Shown here: piece after piece, positions 24,999 through 32,822 of the stretch
How the letters are laid out: every line of letters starts with the position of its first letter
Position numbering within the stretch: position 1 is the first letter of the stretch
NCBI GenBank assembly: GCA_001784155.1
Contig: MFPL01000002.1
Location: 1 to 34,011, forward strand
Source of the DNA: Candidatus Levybacteria bacterium RIFCSPLOWO2_12_FULL_41_12
GTDB lineage: Bacteria > Patescibacteriota > Microgenomatia > Levybacterales > UBA12049
DNA length: 34,011 nucleotides
Direction of reading: 5' to 3'
Notes under the pieces: generated by a model
The model's database searches: none
Told to the model about the DNA's origin: nothing
The model's input: only the letters and a program-made list of their open reading frames with translations
Made by a program: the position numbers and the translations under genes

Positions 24999-26443
24999 GC
25001 TCTTTTCCTAACTACTCCTATAGCAGCTGTAATTTCTTTTTTTGCCAAAATATAATAAGGCACACTGTAGGAAATAACTCCTAACATGACTACTGCGACA
25101 AGAGTAAACATATCTTTTACTATAAACTGTGTTCCCATAAATACAATTATACCCATAAAAAGCGCGCATATAGAAGGCTTAACAATGCTTTTTATCAAAT
25201 TGAACTTAACTATGCTTCGGGCCATATATATGGTTATGACTACTGTCAATGAAACGACAAAAGATGCCAGCGCCACACCGTTATAACCGAATAGATATAT
25301 AAAAAGCGGCGTCAGGATCCATGTTGATGTAGTCCAGACAATCATAAGATTTAATGTCTTCCTCACCCTTCCTGTAGCATCCATAAGGTTTACCAAGATG
25401 CTAGATACAGACGAGATTAAAGCATTAAGGCTGAAAAAAACCAAGCTTATTACCGCAGGCTCCCACTTATTCGCCCAAGGTGGAAAATACTTGATAATGT
25501 AAGGACCTGTAAGTATAAGACCTGTTATTATGGGAAACATTGCGCTTGTAGTGAAAAAGAGTGATTTCTCAATTGCTAACTTGAGCACACCCACATCGTT
25601 TTGAATCCTAGAATACGCAGAAAAAGTTACTTTTGTTACGCTATCCACAATATAGCGGTAGGCGAAAAGAGAAAGTCTTTGGGCAAAACCAATGTAACCT
25701 ATTTCAGCATATGTCAAAAGCCTGACTAAAATAACTGTCAGAAAATCATCTTTAATAGTAGCAAGGATATTTTTCGCCTGGAACTGAAGCCCATACTTCA
25801 AATGACCGAGAGACTTCCTATCAATTCCTACGCCTATTCTCCACGGAGAAACAATATAATAGAACGGTATTCCCGCAATGGAAGATGTAAGAAAAGCCCA
25901 TGAGAAGCTCTCTATACCAAATTTTCTAAGAACTAAAATGATTAGAACAAAATTAAACACTAAGGCTTCTACAATCTGGGGTATAACCAGCTTATCAAAG
26001 CGCACACTTCGTTCTAGAAGTATCGATGGTATGGTTTTGAAAGACGAGAGAAATATCGTAAAGACGAGTACCAAAAGAAGCCCTGTGCCCTTTTCATCAA
26101 ACCTGAAAAAACCCGCTATATCTTCTTTCAAAAGGAAAACTACAATAAAAATAGCAAAAGTTACTGCGGACTGAATAGTAAAAGCGCTTTTTAAGTCAGC
26201 TTGCGTAAGATCATCCTTTTTCTGAATAAGGGCTGCTCCTAAACCAAAATCAGTAAAAAAGCTGACTATCCTCTGGGCTGCTATTACGGCTGTATAAACT
26301 CCGAGCTCCGTGGGAAGAAGAAGTACTGATATAAAAAGGAAGGATGAAAAAGAAATTAAATTAAGAAAAAAAGTTCTAGAAATAAGGGCTATAACCCCAC
26401 GCAGAGAATGCTTTGTTAATGCAGCCAGATCTAAGTCATTCAT
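24995..26443 (-). CDS. Polysaccharide/oligosaccharide flippase of the MOP (Wzx/WzxC) family
   Basis: A 482-residue polytopic protein with about 12-14 membrane helices and short loops, the layout of Wzx-like lipid-linked oligosaccharide flippases. The conserved start reads AALTKHSLRGVIALISRTFF, followed by LLPTELGVYTAVIAAQRIVS and FFTDFGLGAALIQKKDDLTQ, which is diagnostic of the WzxC/TuaB-type branch. It would move a polyprenyl-pyrophosphate-linked glycan built by the neighbouring GT2 enzymes from the inner to the outer face. The frame can be opened from a TTG at 26464, but ATG 26443 gives an ATGA overlap with the DPM1-like gene and has AAGGAA just upstream, so it is chosen. Its place between a polyprenyl-phosphate transferase and three GT2 genes fits the role. 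Confidence 0.88.
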   Translation of the reverse strand: MNDLDLAALTKHSLRGVIALISRTFFLNLISFSSFLFISVLLLPTELGVYTAVIAAQRIVSFFTDFGLGAALIQKKDDLTQADLKSAFTIQSAVTFAIFIVVFLLKEDIAGFFRFDEKGTGLLLVLVFTIFLSSFKTIPSILLERSVRFDKLVIPQIVEALVFNFVLIILVLRKFGIESFSWAFLTSSIAGIPFYYIVSPWRIGVGIDRKSLGHLKYGLQFQAKNILATIKDDFLTVILVRLLTYAEIGYIGFAQRLSLFAYRYIVDSVTKVTFSAYSRIQNDVGVLKLAIEKSLFFTTSAMFPIITGLILTGPYIIKYFPPWANKWEPAVISLVFFSLNALISSVSSILVNLMDATGRVRKTLNLMIVWTTSTWILTPLFIYLFGYNGVALASFVVSLTVVITIYMARSIVKFNLIKSIVKPSICALFMGIIVFMGTQFIVKDMFTLVAVVMLGVISYSVPYYILAKKEITAAIGVVRKRA

Positions 26444-27144
26444 ACTTTCCTTATCGAATGCCAAACCTTAAATGTCTCAATTATTGCTCTTAGTATTACC
26501 CTTGCATTCCCTCCGCTTTGGTCTCCATACTTTCTAGGAAAGTGCGAAACCTCTACCTGCTCTATTTTGAGCTTTGCCTTTTTTGCTTTGGCCAAAATCT
26601 CGGTTGTTATCATGGCCCCTTCAGATCTCAGCGGAAAAATTTTGTCTAGTGCACTTTTTCTGAAAAACTTAAAACCACAATCTATATCTTTAAAGTAAAA
26701 TCCGAAAAATATGAAATCCCAAATTTTTAAAAGATTCATTAAAATGTGGCGGAAAGGATGATCAAACCTCTTCTTTCTAAAGCCTATAACTATGTCCGAA
26801 TCATCAATTTTATCGATGAACTTATTAACTTCAGAAAAATCAAACTGTCCATCGCCATCATTAAAGACAACAAGGTCAAAGCGTGAGTTAGCAAATCCTT
26901 CCCTAAGCGCTGCTCCATATCCGCGGTTTGGCATATGTGATATTGCCCGAAGATTCTTATGCTTCTTCTCTAATTCTCTTGCTATTTCTAGAGTCCTATC
27001 AGACGACCCATCGTCAATCATTAATATTTCCCACTTCTCTGCTACTTTAGGCGCTACTTCAATTGCCTTTTCCACAACAGACACTATATTTTTTTCCTCG
27101 TTCCAGAAGGGGAAAAAGATGGAGAGTTCAGGAACTTTTGTCAT
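26440..27144 (-). CDS. DPM1-like GT2: polyprenyl-phosphate glycosyltransferase, second type
   Basis: A 234-residue soluble GT2 of the dolichol-phosphate mannose/glucose synthase group, expected to load a sugar onto polyprenyl phosphate. Motifs: LSIFFPFWNEEKNI, MIDDGSSDRT (about 42-51), MPNRGYGAALREGFANS, FNDGDGQFDFSEV (D96, D98), IGFRKKR and DIDCGFKFFRKSALD, then HFPRKYGDQSGGNARVI. The DGDGQFD form, as opposed to DADLEY in the copy at 17139, places it in a different subgroup, so the two enzymes may make different lipid donors. ATG 27144 overlaps the upstream gene by 17 bases with no clear ribosome-binding site. It lies directly upstream of the flippase. Confidence 0.85.
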   Translation of the reverse strand: MTKVPELSIFFPFWNEEKNIVSVVEKAIEVAPKVAEKWEILMIDDGSSDRTLEIARELEKKHKNLRAISHMPNRGYGAALREGFANSRFDLVVFNDGDGQFDFSEVNKFIDKIDDSDIVIGFRKKRFDHPFRHILMNLLKIWDFIFFGFYFKDIDCGFKFFRKSALDKIFPLRSEGAMITTEILAKAKKAKLKIEQVEVSHFPRKYGDQSGGNARVILRAIIETFKVWHSIRKV

Positions 27145-28831
27145 GATTTTTTCGCCGTGAAGTGATTATACCAGCAAAAAGGAGAGCTACGCCAGAAACT
27201 GAGAGGAGATTCGACAGTTTTTCAATAAAAGTCTGTTCGTAACTAAACACCAGACGGTGTCGTCCCTTGCTCACATTTAGGCTATATACCCCGTAGCTAG
27301 ACGCAAGCATCCCTTCCTCACCGTCTAAATATGCATGCCAGGCCGGAAAAAAGGCAGTATTTATTCTGACAGCCGTATCTTTGTTTAGATTTATATCTGC
27401 TTTTATTTCCCCTACCCTTACATCCAAATAGCTTACCTCTCCGGCACTTTTATCAACAGCGATTTTCTCACCTATAACATCCTCCTCATTTTCTGGGACC
27501 TTAAAATTTTCAGGAAGATATTCATCGGAGATCTTGGAAGTCGTCCACTTTATTTGCTTTTCGTTAGTGTAAAATTCAGATGGGTCGGCGTTAATAGCCT
27601 GAGAAGAAAAAAACTTTTGATAATGAGCTACCAACAAAATTCCTAAGAAAACTATAGGCAAGAACACTTCTTTTTTCACAATCTTTTTTTCAATAACCCA
27701 AATCACAGCCCCAGCACAAAAAGAAGCTGACAGGGATGATATTAGAAGAAATCTCCAGGGAAATTGAAAAAATTTCATAACCGGAATTGTCTCCCACAAA
27801 GCTTTCGAATACTCTGTCATTAGGAAGAGCGAAATGATGAATAATAAAAGAAACGCCAATAGGATCCACTGTCGTCTAGCCCTCCTAAGGAAGAGAAGTA
27901 CGCCAACAGACATTAGTAAAAAAGCAATATGAAATTTTCCAAGCTGGAAAGACATCCCGTCTATACACCCGGAAGCAGAACCAGCATATCCCCAAGGACT
28001 GTTCCAGAATTGAATGAGACAAACAAAGTGGTCTCGGAAATTTGATCCTCCTCCTACAACGGATAGCACGTCAGCGTATTTCATTTCGGCAAGTGCGGGA
28101 ATCCAGTAGAAAGACGCAATAAGAATTCCTAAAGGTAGGGCCAAAAAGACATGGAGAGGAAGCTTTTTCTTCCTTTTAAAGTACAGAATGCTAAAAACTA
28201 ACACCTCAGCTGCTAAAAGCGGAGCTATCATTAAAGCAGTTAAATTGTGGGAGATTATTAGAAAAGAGATAAAAAGAGATGATATGCCCATCCAAGCCCA
28301 TCTATGCTTGCCGTTTTCTTCTAGATACGTTTTGTAAACTCCCCAAATCGCCAAAGGAACAAAGCCATATGCTAAAAGCTCAGCAAAGTCTCCCCTAACA
28401 TAAGCATTTAATGCGTGGAAAGGAGCATAAACATACAGAAGAGAAGAAATGATAGCAGCATTCTTTCCCCAAAATTCACGAGCCAAGACATACATTGATA
28501 TTCCGGGCAATAACATCGTAAAGACAAGAGTAGCCTTTGTGGCTAATAAGGCATTTAAGCCTAGGAGAGTCAGAAACCCACCTATGTAGTAAAAGAGCGG
28601 AGCGTAAAAATTAAAGATTGGATATCCGTACCCGTATCCTAAGTTTTCGGACCACCTGACGGGAAACATTCCGTCGGAAAGCGCATTTCCCATTTCATAA
28701 ACTCTCTGGATTTGAGTGTTATCATGTATTGGGAAAAAGCCGCCGCCAAGAAGAGGCAATACGGCAAATAACGACAATAGTAAAACTGCAATAATTGGAA
28801 GATGATTAATAACCCTCTTAACTTTATCCAT
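27128..28831 (-). CDS. PTPS_related polytopic membrane protein, copy 2
   Basis: A 567-residue membrane protein matching the 6-pyruvoyl-tetrahydropterin synthase-related (PTPS_related) family by pattern. Despite the name this is a GT-C-like membrane family with no known pterin role. The first outer loop has FFPIHDNTQIQRVYEMGNAL, then MFPVRWSENLGYGYGYPIFN and FYAPLFYYIGG. About 11 helices follow, then a C-terminal outer domain (about 420-540) with FFPAWHAYLDGEEGM and SKGRHRLVFSYEQTF and one last helix (LLSVSGVALLFAGII). It shares loop, core and C-terminal module with the next upstream gene at 28824. It probably attaches or modifies sugars on the outer face, by analogy with YfhO; this is inference. 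It overlaps its upstream neighbour by eight bases. Confidence 0.75.
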   Translation of the reverse strand: MDKVKRVINHLPIIAVLLLSLFAVLPLLGGGFFPIHDNTQIQRVYEMGNALSDGMFPVRWSENLGYGYGYPIFNFYAPLFYYIGGFLTLLGLNALLATKATLVFTMLLPGISMYVLAREFWGKNAAIISSLLYVYAPFHALNAYVRGDFAELLAYGFVPLAIWGVYKTYLEENGKHRWAWMGISSLFISFLIISHNLTALMIAPLLAAEVLVFSILYFKRKKKLPLHVFLALPLGILIASFYWIPALAEMKYADVLSVVGGGSNFRDHFVCLIQFWNSPWGYAGSASGCIDGMSFQLGKFHIAFLLMSVGVLLFLRRARRQWILLAFLLLFIISLFLMTEYSKALWETIPVMKFFQFPWRFLLISSLSASFCAGAVIWVIEKKIVKKEVFLPIVFLGILLVAHYQKFFSSQAINADPSEFYTNEKQIKWTTSKISDEYLPENFKVPENEEDVIGEKIAVDKSAGEVSYLDVRVGEIKADINLNKDTAVRINTAFFPAWHAYLDGEEGMLASSYGVYSLNVSKGRHRLVFSYEQTFIEKLSNLLSVSGVALLFAGIITSRRKNHDKSS

Positions 28832-30395
28832 TCTTTTGTCGGGCGAGTTTTGTTTTAATTATACCCTTACTGCTCCAGAATATAAGGATAAAAAAGGCAA
28901 GTATTGAAATCGCATCAGATGCTAATCGCACCGGGGTCTCTGTAAAATAAACCTCTAGACTAGACCTGCCAGGAGGAACCTTGACGTCTATCACTCCTCT
29001 TTCATTACCAAAATCAATAAGTATATCTTGACCATCTATCTTTGCCTTCCAACCCGGATAATAAATAGTATTCATCCTTACGACTCCACCATTAACACTA
29101 ACCACATCAAAAGATATGTTCTTGGAATTATATGCTAAATCCTCGATTTTCCCATCGCCCTCCAAAATCTCTACCTTCTCCACAAATCTCTTGTCGGGCT
29201 TTTGGATAATCCAACGCGGCATATATTCGTCTTTTACTGTAGTCGTTGCCTCGTTTGTTGAATAGAATCCCTCTCCCTTATCAAACGTCTCTTTTGGACT
29301 GAGGAATGGAAGCGATGAGGCAAAAGCTAACACAACAAACACGCCTGCAAGGATAGTTTTATTTCTTCCTTTGATTACTGAGACAACGCAGGCAGCGAGA
29401 AATGCAATGCTCGGCACTAAAAGAGAGAGGATTCTAAACGGGAATTGAATAAATGAAGTGGGGAGAAAATTCCAAACCTGAGAGCTTACCGATGTTGCTA
29501 AAAATGCTGAAGACAAACCAGTCACCAAGAATAGCACGGTAAGTCTGTGTTTTTTTATCTCTATTTTTTTGAAAATTATTAGTATAAATATACTTGCAAA
29601 AATTGCAAAGGTAGATAACCCGATTAGCTCAATATCTGCAAAATAGCTCGCCCACTGCGAAATTTGAGTATTTGAAAAGAAAGTGTATCTTAATTCATAA
29701 AATGCGGGGATCCAGAAAAACGACGCCATACCTAGTCCAATTAAAGCTGCCGCTAAATACTTTGATATCAGTTCATTTTTAAGCTGAGACACGTAGACGT
29801 TCAAAAACATATAACCAAGGATGAGTATAAGAAATAAAGCTGCAAGAGTATTGTGTGCAAGAATAAGAAGGAAAACCCCGATTGCAATCCAGAATACGCT
29901 TTTCCTCTCAATCTGCCAGAAAATAAAAGGAAGAATCCCGATAGAAAGTACTTCTCCAACCGAACCTCTCTTATACAAATCGAAGATGTGATATGGCGTA
30001 TATGTAAAAAAGAGTGCGCCTATGAGCGCGCTTGTTCTATCAAAAAGCTTTGATAGCCAGGCAAAAGCAAATACCCCGCCGCCCAGCATGGATAGTATAA
30101 GTATTAGTTTTACTGAATTAACAAAACCAAAGCCTAAAATCTGAAGGGGTGTCGCCATATACATAAAACCTGGGTAAAGGAAATTAGCTACAGGATATCC
30201 GTAACCGAAGTTAAGCCTCCCCAAGAACCTCACTGGAAATTGACCATCAGAAAGAGCCTGATAGAAAGCAGAAAATCGAATTACCATCCATTCCCCATCA
30301 TCTGTCTGGAAAAATCCCGGCTGCAAAAGAGAATAAATTGAAGGGATCAGAAGAATTATAAGGATTAATAAAAATCCAATCGCTTTAGGTTTCAT
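28824..30395 (-). CDS. PTPS_related polytopic membrane protein, copy 1
   Basis: A 523-residue paralogue of the protein at 27128. First-loop motif FFQTDDGEWMVIRFSAFYQA, then FPVRFLGRLNFGYGYPVANF and LYPGFMYMATP. About 11 membrane helices are followed by a C-terminal outer domain (about 380-490) with NTIYYPGWKAKIDGQDI and VPPGRSSLEVYF, and a terminal helix (ISILAFFILIFW). The acidic residues in the first loop (TDDG) sit where GT-C enzymes keep their catalytic Asp. The GWKAKIDG module is shared with both YfhO proteins in the window. It starts at ATG 30395, nine bases after the YfhO stop. Exact role unknown; sugar transfer to an envelope polymer is the best guess. Confidence 0.75.
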   Translation of the reverse strand: MKPKAIGFLLILIILLIPSIYSLLQPGFFQTDDGEWMVIRFSAFYQALSDGQFPVRFLGRLNFGYGYPVANFLYPGFMYMATPLQILGFGFVNSVKLILILSMLGGGVFAFAWLSKLFDRTSALIGALFFTYTPYHIFDLYKRGSVGEVLSIGILPFIFWQIERKSVFWIAIGVFLLILAHNTLAALFLILILGYMFLNVYVSQLKNELISKYLAAALIGLGMASFFWIPAFYELRYTFFSNTQISQWASYFADIELIGLSTFAIFASIFILIIFKKIEIKKHRLTVLFLVTGLSSAFLATSVSSQVWNFLPTSFIQFPFRILSLLVPSIAFLAACVVSVIKGRNKTILAGVFVVLAFASSLPFLSPKETFDKGEGFYSTNEATTTVKDEYMPRWIIQKPDKRFVEKVEILEGDGKIEDLAYNSKNISFDVVSVNGGVVRMNTIYYPGWKAKIDGQDILIDFGNERGVIDVKVPPGRSSLEVYFTETPVRLASDAISILAFFILIFWSSKGIIKTKLARQKNG

Positions 30396-30404
30396 TATTC
30401 GTAT

Positions 30405-32822
30405 TTATGCTGCCTTCTTAATTTTAATTGCCTTTGAAATCGATAGCAACAACAAGATAAAAAGAGTAACGCCTGTAACTTTAAGCCCTAGATTAAATGA
30501 GTCCGGATAATAAGAAAAGGCAACTTCGTGACTTCCTTTAGGAACCACAACAGCCCTGAATGCATAATCTGCTCTGTAAATTTTCTGCTCAACGTTATCT
30601 ACTTTTGCCTTCCAGCCTTGATAATAGCTGTCAGAAATAAAAAGCAGTGAGTCGGCGGCAGACGAGGTATTGATTACTATACTGTTTGGCTTGTAACTCT
30701 TCACGCTTACCTTAGCGTTCTTATCTTCCCCTGGACTAAAACCTGATGGCAAGTCATCTTCCAGAATAAGCGTCTCTTTTAAGTTAAAGGCTGGGTCGTG
30801 GATTGTTTTTATTATTTCATCTTTATCGTTTACAACAATATGGTTTCCAAATAAAGAAACCCTTGCTAGCGCAGATTTGTTCTCATAGATTTGCCAATTA
30901 CCTTTATCCCAAATCATTTCGTAAACCGTTTCATCAAAGGTTTCATAGTCAGGAGGAGTATTAACCACGTCTACCTTATGGAGAAGGTATTTTACTCCGA
31001 GCAAATTTAGAATATTTTGGCGATTTCTGTTATTCCTTAGGTCTTCCTTTCCAAACCCCCTTGCTATTTCTGCCTCCGATCTTGCCACAGAGGATGAAAC
31101 ATTCCCATTCTGCGAGGATGAGACTAATTCTGAGTATCTTTTACTATGTAAAGCGTCATACCCGTCAGCTGAAAATATCTTTTCGTACGTCTGAATATTG
31201 GATTCCAGATATGCGCTCCCATATCCCCAGGAACGGTCTATTCCTTGAATTTTTTTGAGCTGGGTTAAAACTTCAGTCTTTGGATAAACAGATTGCTTCG
31301 GTGAAAAGGGAGTAATTTTCTGAAAAAAATAGTATAAGTCAAAGACTGTCAGAATAATCAGTCCAATCAGTATGTATTTCCTGAGCCTATCCGTGAATAC
31401 ATAAGCAAGAATAAGCACCGCTCCTAATGCAAAAATTCCGCTGGGCAGAATCAAATTTCTCTTGGAAATACTTAAACTTGCGAGCCACGATTCCCCTTGG
31501 AAGAAATTCTGAGCAAGCAACACAAAACCCCAAAGGAACGCAAATACAGATCCCACCAGAAATAACGATAGCAACAAATGTTTATCCTTACGCCTGCTTT
31601 CCTGCAAATATTCAAACCCGAATGCAGCTAGCACACTTAAGGAAAAACAAAAAATAAACATTACCCTCGTAGGCACTGCTGTTGAAAGCAGCGGAATATC
31701 TAAGGAATAGATTGACCTTGCAATTATTGTGTCAAATGACATAAAGAAAGCTGCAATCAAGGATAAAATGAAGAACCAAACAACAGAACTTTGTCTCTTA
31801 ATTACGGCAAAGAGTCCAAAAATTAATGGCATCACCCCAACATAAGAAACTCTTTCAATGTACGTACCTTCCAGGAAGTAATTTCTAGTTGCGGGATTTC
31901 CGAAAAAGTCCGGTGCAAAAAGCGTAGCTATGTGAATTTTTGGAATCAAGAGCTTAAAAAAATTATCAATAGAATAGGCTGTTCTCGTGGAATTATTAAG
32001 AAGTTCAAGCATGGGTAACAACTGCATCGATGACAATAATACCGGCAAAATAAAGACCGGCAAAACTTTTAGTAAAGTCGGAAGTCTTTTTTCCCTGTCT
32101 AGGGAAATTATATTAAACAGCATGAAAACCAGAAGAAAGACAAAAAAATAAAAGGACGTTTGAATATAGCCTGCGAGTAAGGAGAGAGTAAGTCCTGCTG
32201 TAATGGCAAGAGATAGGCTTAAACTGGGCTTTCTTAAAAATTTTAAAGAAAAAAACATCAGAAGGGGAAGCCAGAGAATAGAATGTCCGATATTTCCATA
32301 TTCAATCCATACAACGAGGTAAGACGAGAAGGCGAAGCTCAGAGCACCCAAAAAACTACTCTTTTGCCCCAAACGAAGCTCCCGAAGAAAGAGAAAGGTA
32401 AAAATTCCTGCCAAAATAGGCTGAATATAAATATAAAAACTCCAAGCATGTAAAAAGGGCAGGATGTAAAAAATCAAGCCTAGCGGATAAAACGAACCGG
32501 ACTGAAGGCTTGCCAAATGCGGAGTTCCTGAGAAATTATAAGGATTCCAAAGCGGCACTTCCAAATTCCTAAAGGTTTCTACGCTAAAGTATTTAGCGGG
32601 ATACAAAAGCTCTGCCACATCAAAATTTTGTCCTTTGTTAGGAAACGAGCCTGGCACATATCCTAAGAAAGAATATGAATTGTATGGGGCATATTCCCCT
32701 ACGATAAGATCTCCCGGAAATGGAACTTTTTGAAAAAGAATTGTCTGATAAAAAAACAATAGGGGTATTAAAACTAAAAGAATTAACCAGACCTTCTCCT
32801 TAACGGCTCGGAAGAACTTCAT
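30405..32822 (-). CDS. YfhO family membrane protein
   Basis: An 805-residue polytopic protein of the YfhO family, with 13 or so membrane segments. First loop: PGDLIVGEYAPYNSYSFLG, then LWNPYNFSGTPHLASLQSG and FYPLGLIFYILPFLHAW, nearly the same as the paralogue at 18788. Next come FLAPDFFGNPATRNYF-like sequence (TLFAPDFFGNPATRNY) and PLLSTAVPTRVMFIFCFSLS. The C-terminal outer domain has DSYYQGWKAKVDNVEQK and VVVPKGSHEVAFSYYPDSF, then a last helix (LKVTGVTLFILLLLSI) and a basic tail. YfhO proteins are known as lipid-carrier-dependent glycosylation factors in Gram-positive bacteria; the target polymer here is unknown. It overlaps the upstream GT39 gene by 23 bases, without a Shine-Dalgarno site. 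Confidence 0.83.
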   Translation of the reverse strand: MKFFRAVKEKVWLILLVLIPLLFFYQTILFQKVPFPGDLIVGEYAPYNSYSFLGYVPGSFPNKGQNFDVAELLYPAKYFSVETFRNLEVPLWNPYNFSGTPHLASLQSGSFYPLGLIFYILPFLHAWSFYIYIQPILAGIFTFLFLRELRLGQKSSFLGALSFAFSSYLVVWIEYGNIGHSILWLPLLMFFSLKFLRKPSLSLSLAITAGLTLSLLAGYIQTSFYFFVFLLVFMLFNIISLDREKRLPTLLKVLPVFILPVLLSSMQLLPMLELLNNSTRTAYSIDNFFKLLIPKIHIATLFAPDFFGNPATRNYFLEGTYIERVSYVGVMPLIFGLFAVIKRQSSVVWFFILSLIAAFFMSFDTIIARSIYSLDIPLLSTAVPTRVMFIFCFSLSVLAAFGFEYLQESRRKDKHLLLSLFLVGSVFAFLWGFVLLAQNFFQGESWLASLSISKRNLILPSGIFALGAVLILAYVFTDRLRKYILIGLIILTVFDLYYFFQKITPFSPKQSVYPKTEVLTQLKKIQGIDRSWGYGSAYLESNIQTYEKIFSADGYDALHSKRYSELVSSSQNGNVSSSVARSEAEIARGFGKEDLRNNRNRQNILNLLGVKYLLHKVDVVNTPPDYETFDETVYEMIWDKGNWQIYENKSALARVSLFGNHIVVNDKDEIIKTIHDPAFNLKETLILEDDLPSGFSPGEDKNAKVSVKSYKPNSIVINTSSAADSLLFISDSYYQGWKAKVDNVEQKIYRADYAFRAVVVPKGSHEVAFSYYPDSFNLGLKVTGVTLFILLLLSISKAIKIKKAA

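Noticed and set aside
26444-26464. TTG start for the flippase
   Set aside because: The ATG at 26443 has AAGGAA upstream and forms the ATGA overlap seen at many junctions in this cluster.
26792-27160. Plus-strand 122-residue open frame
   Set aside because: It mirrors the conserved GT2 motifs of the DPM1-like gene on the minus strand; its sequence is the expected shadow.
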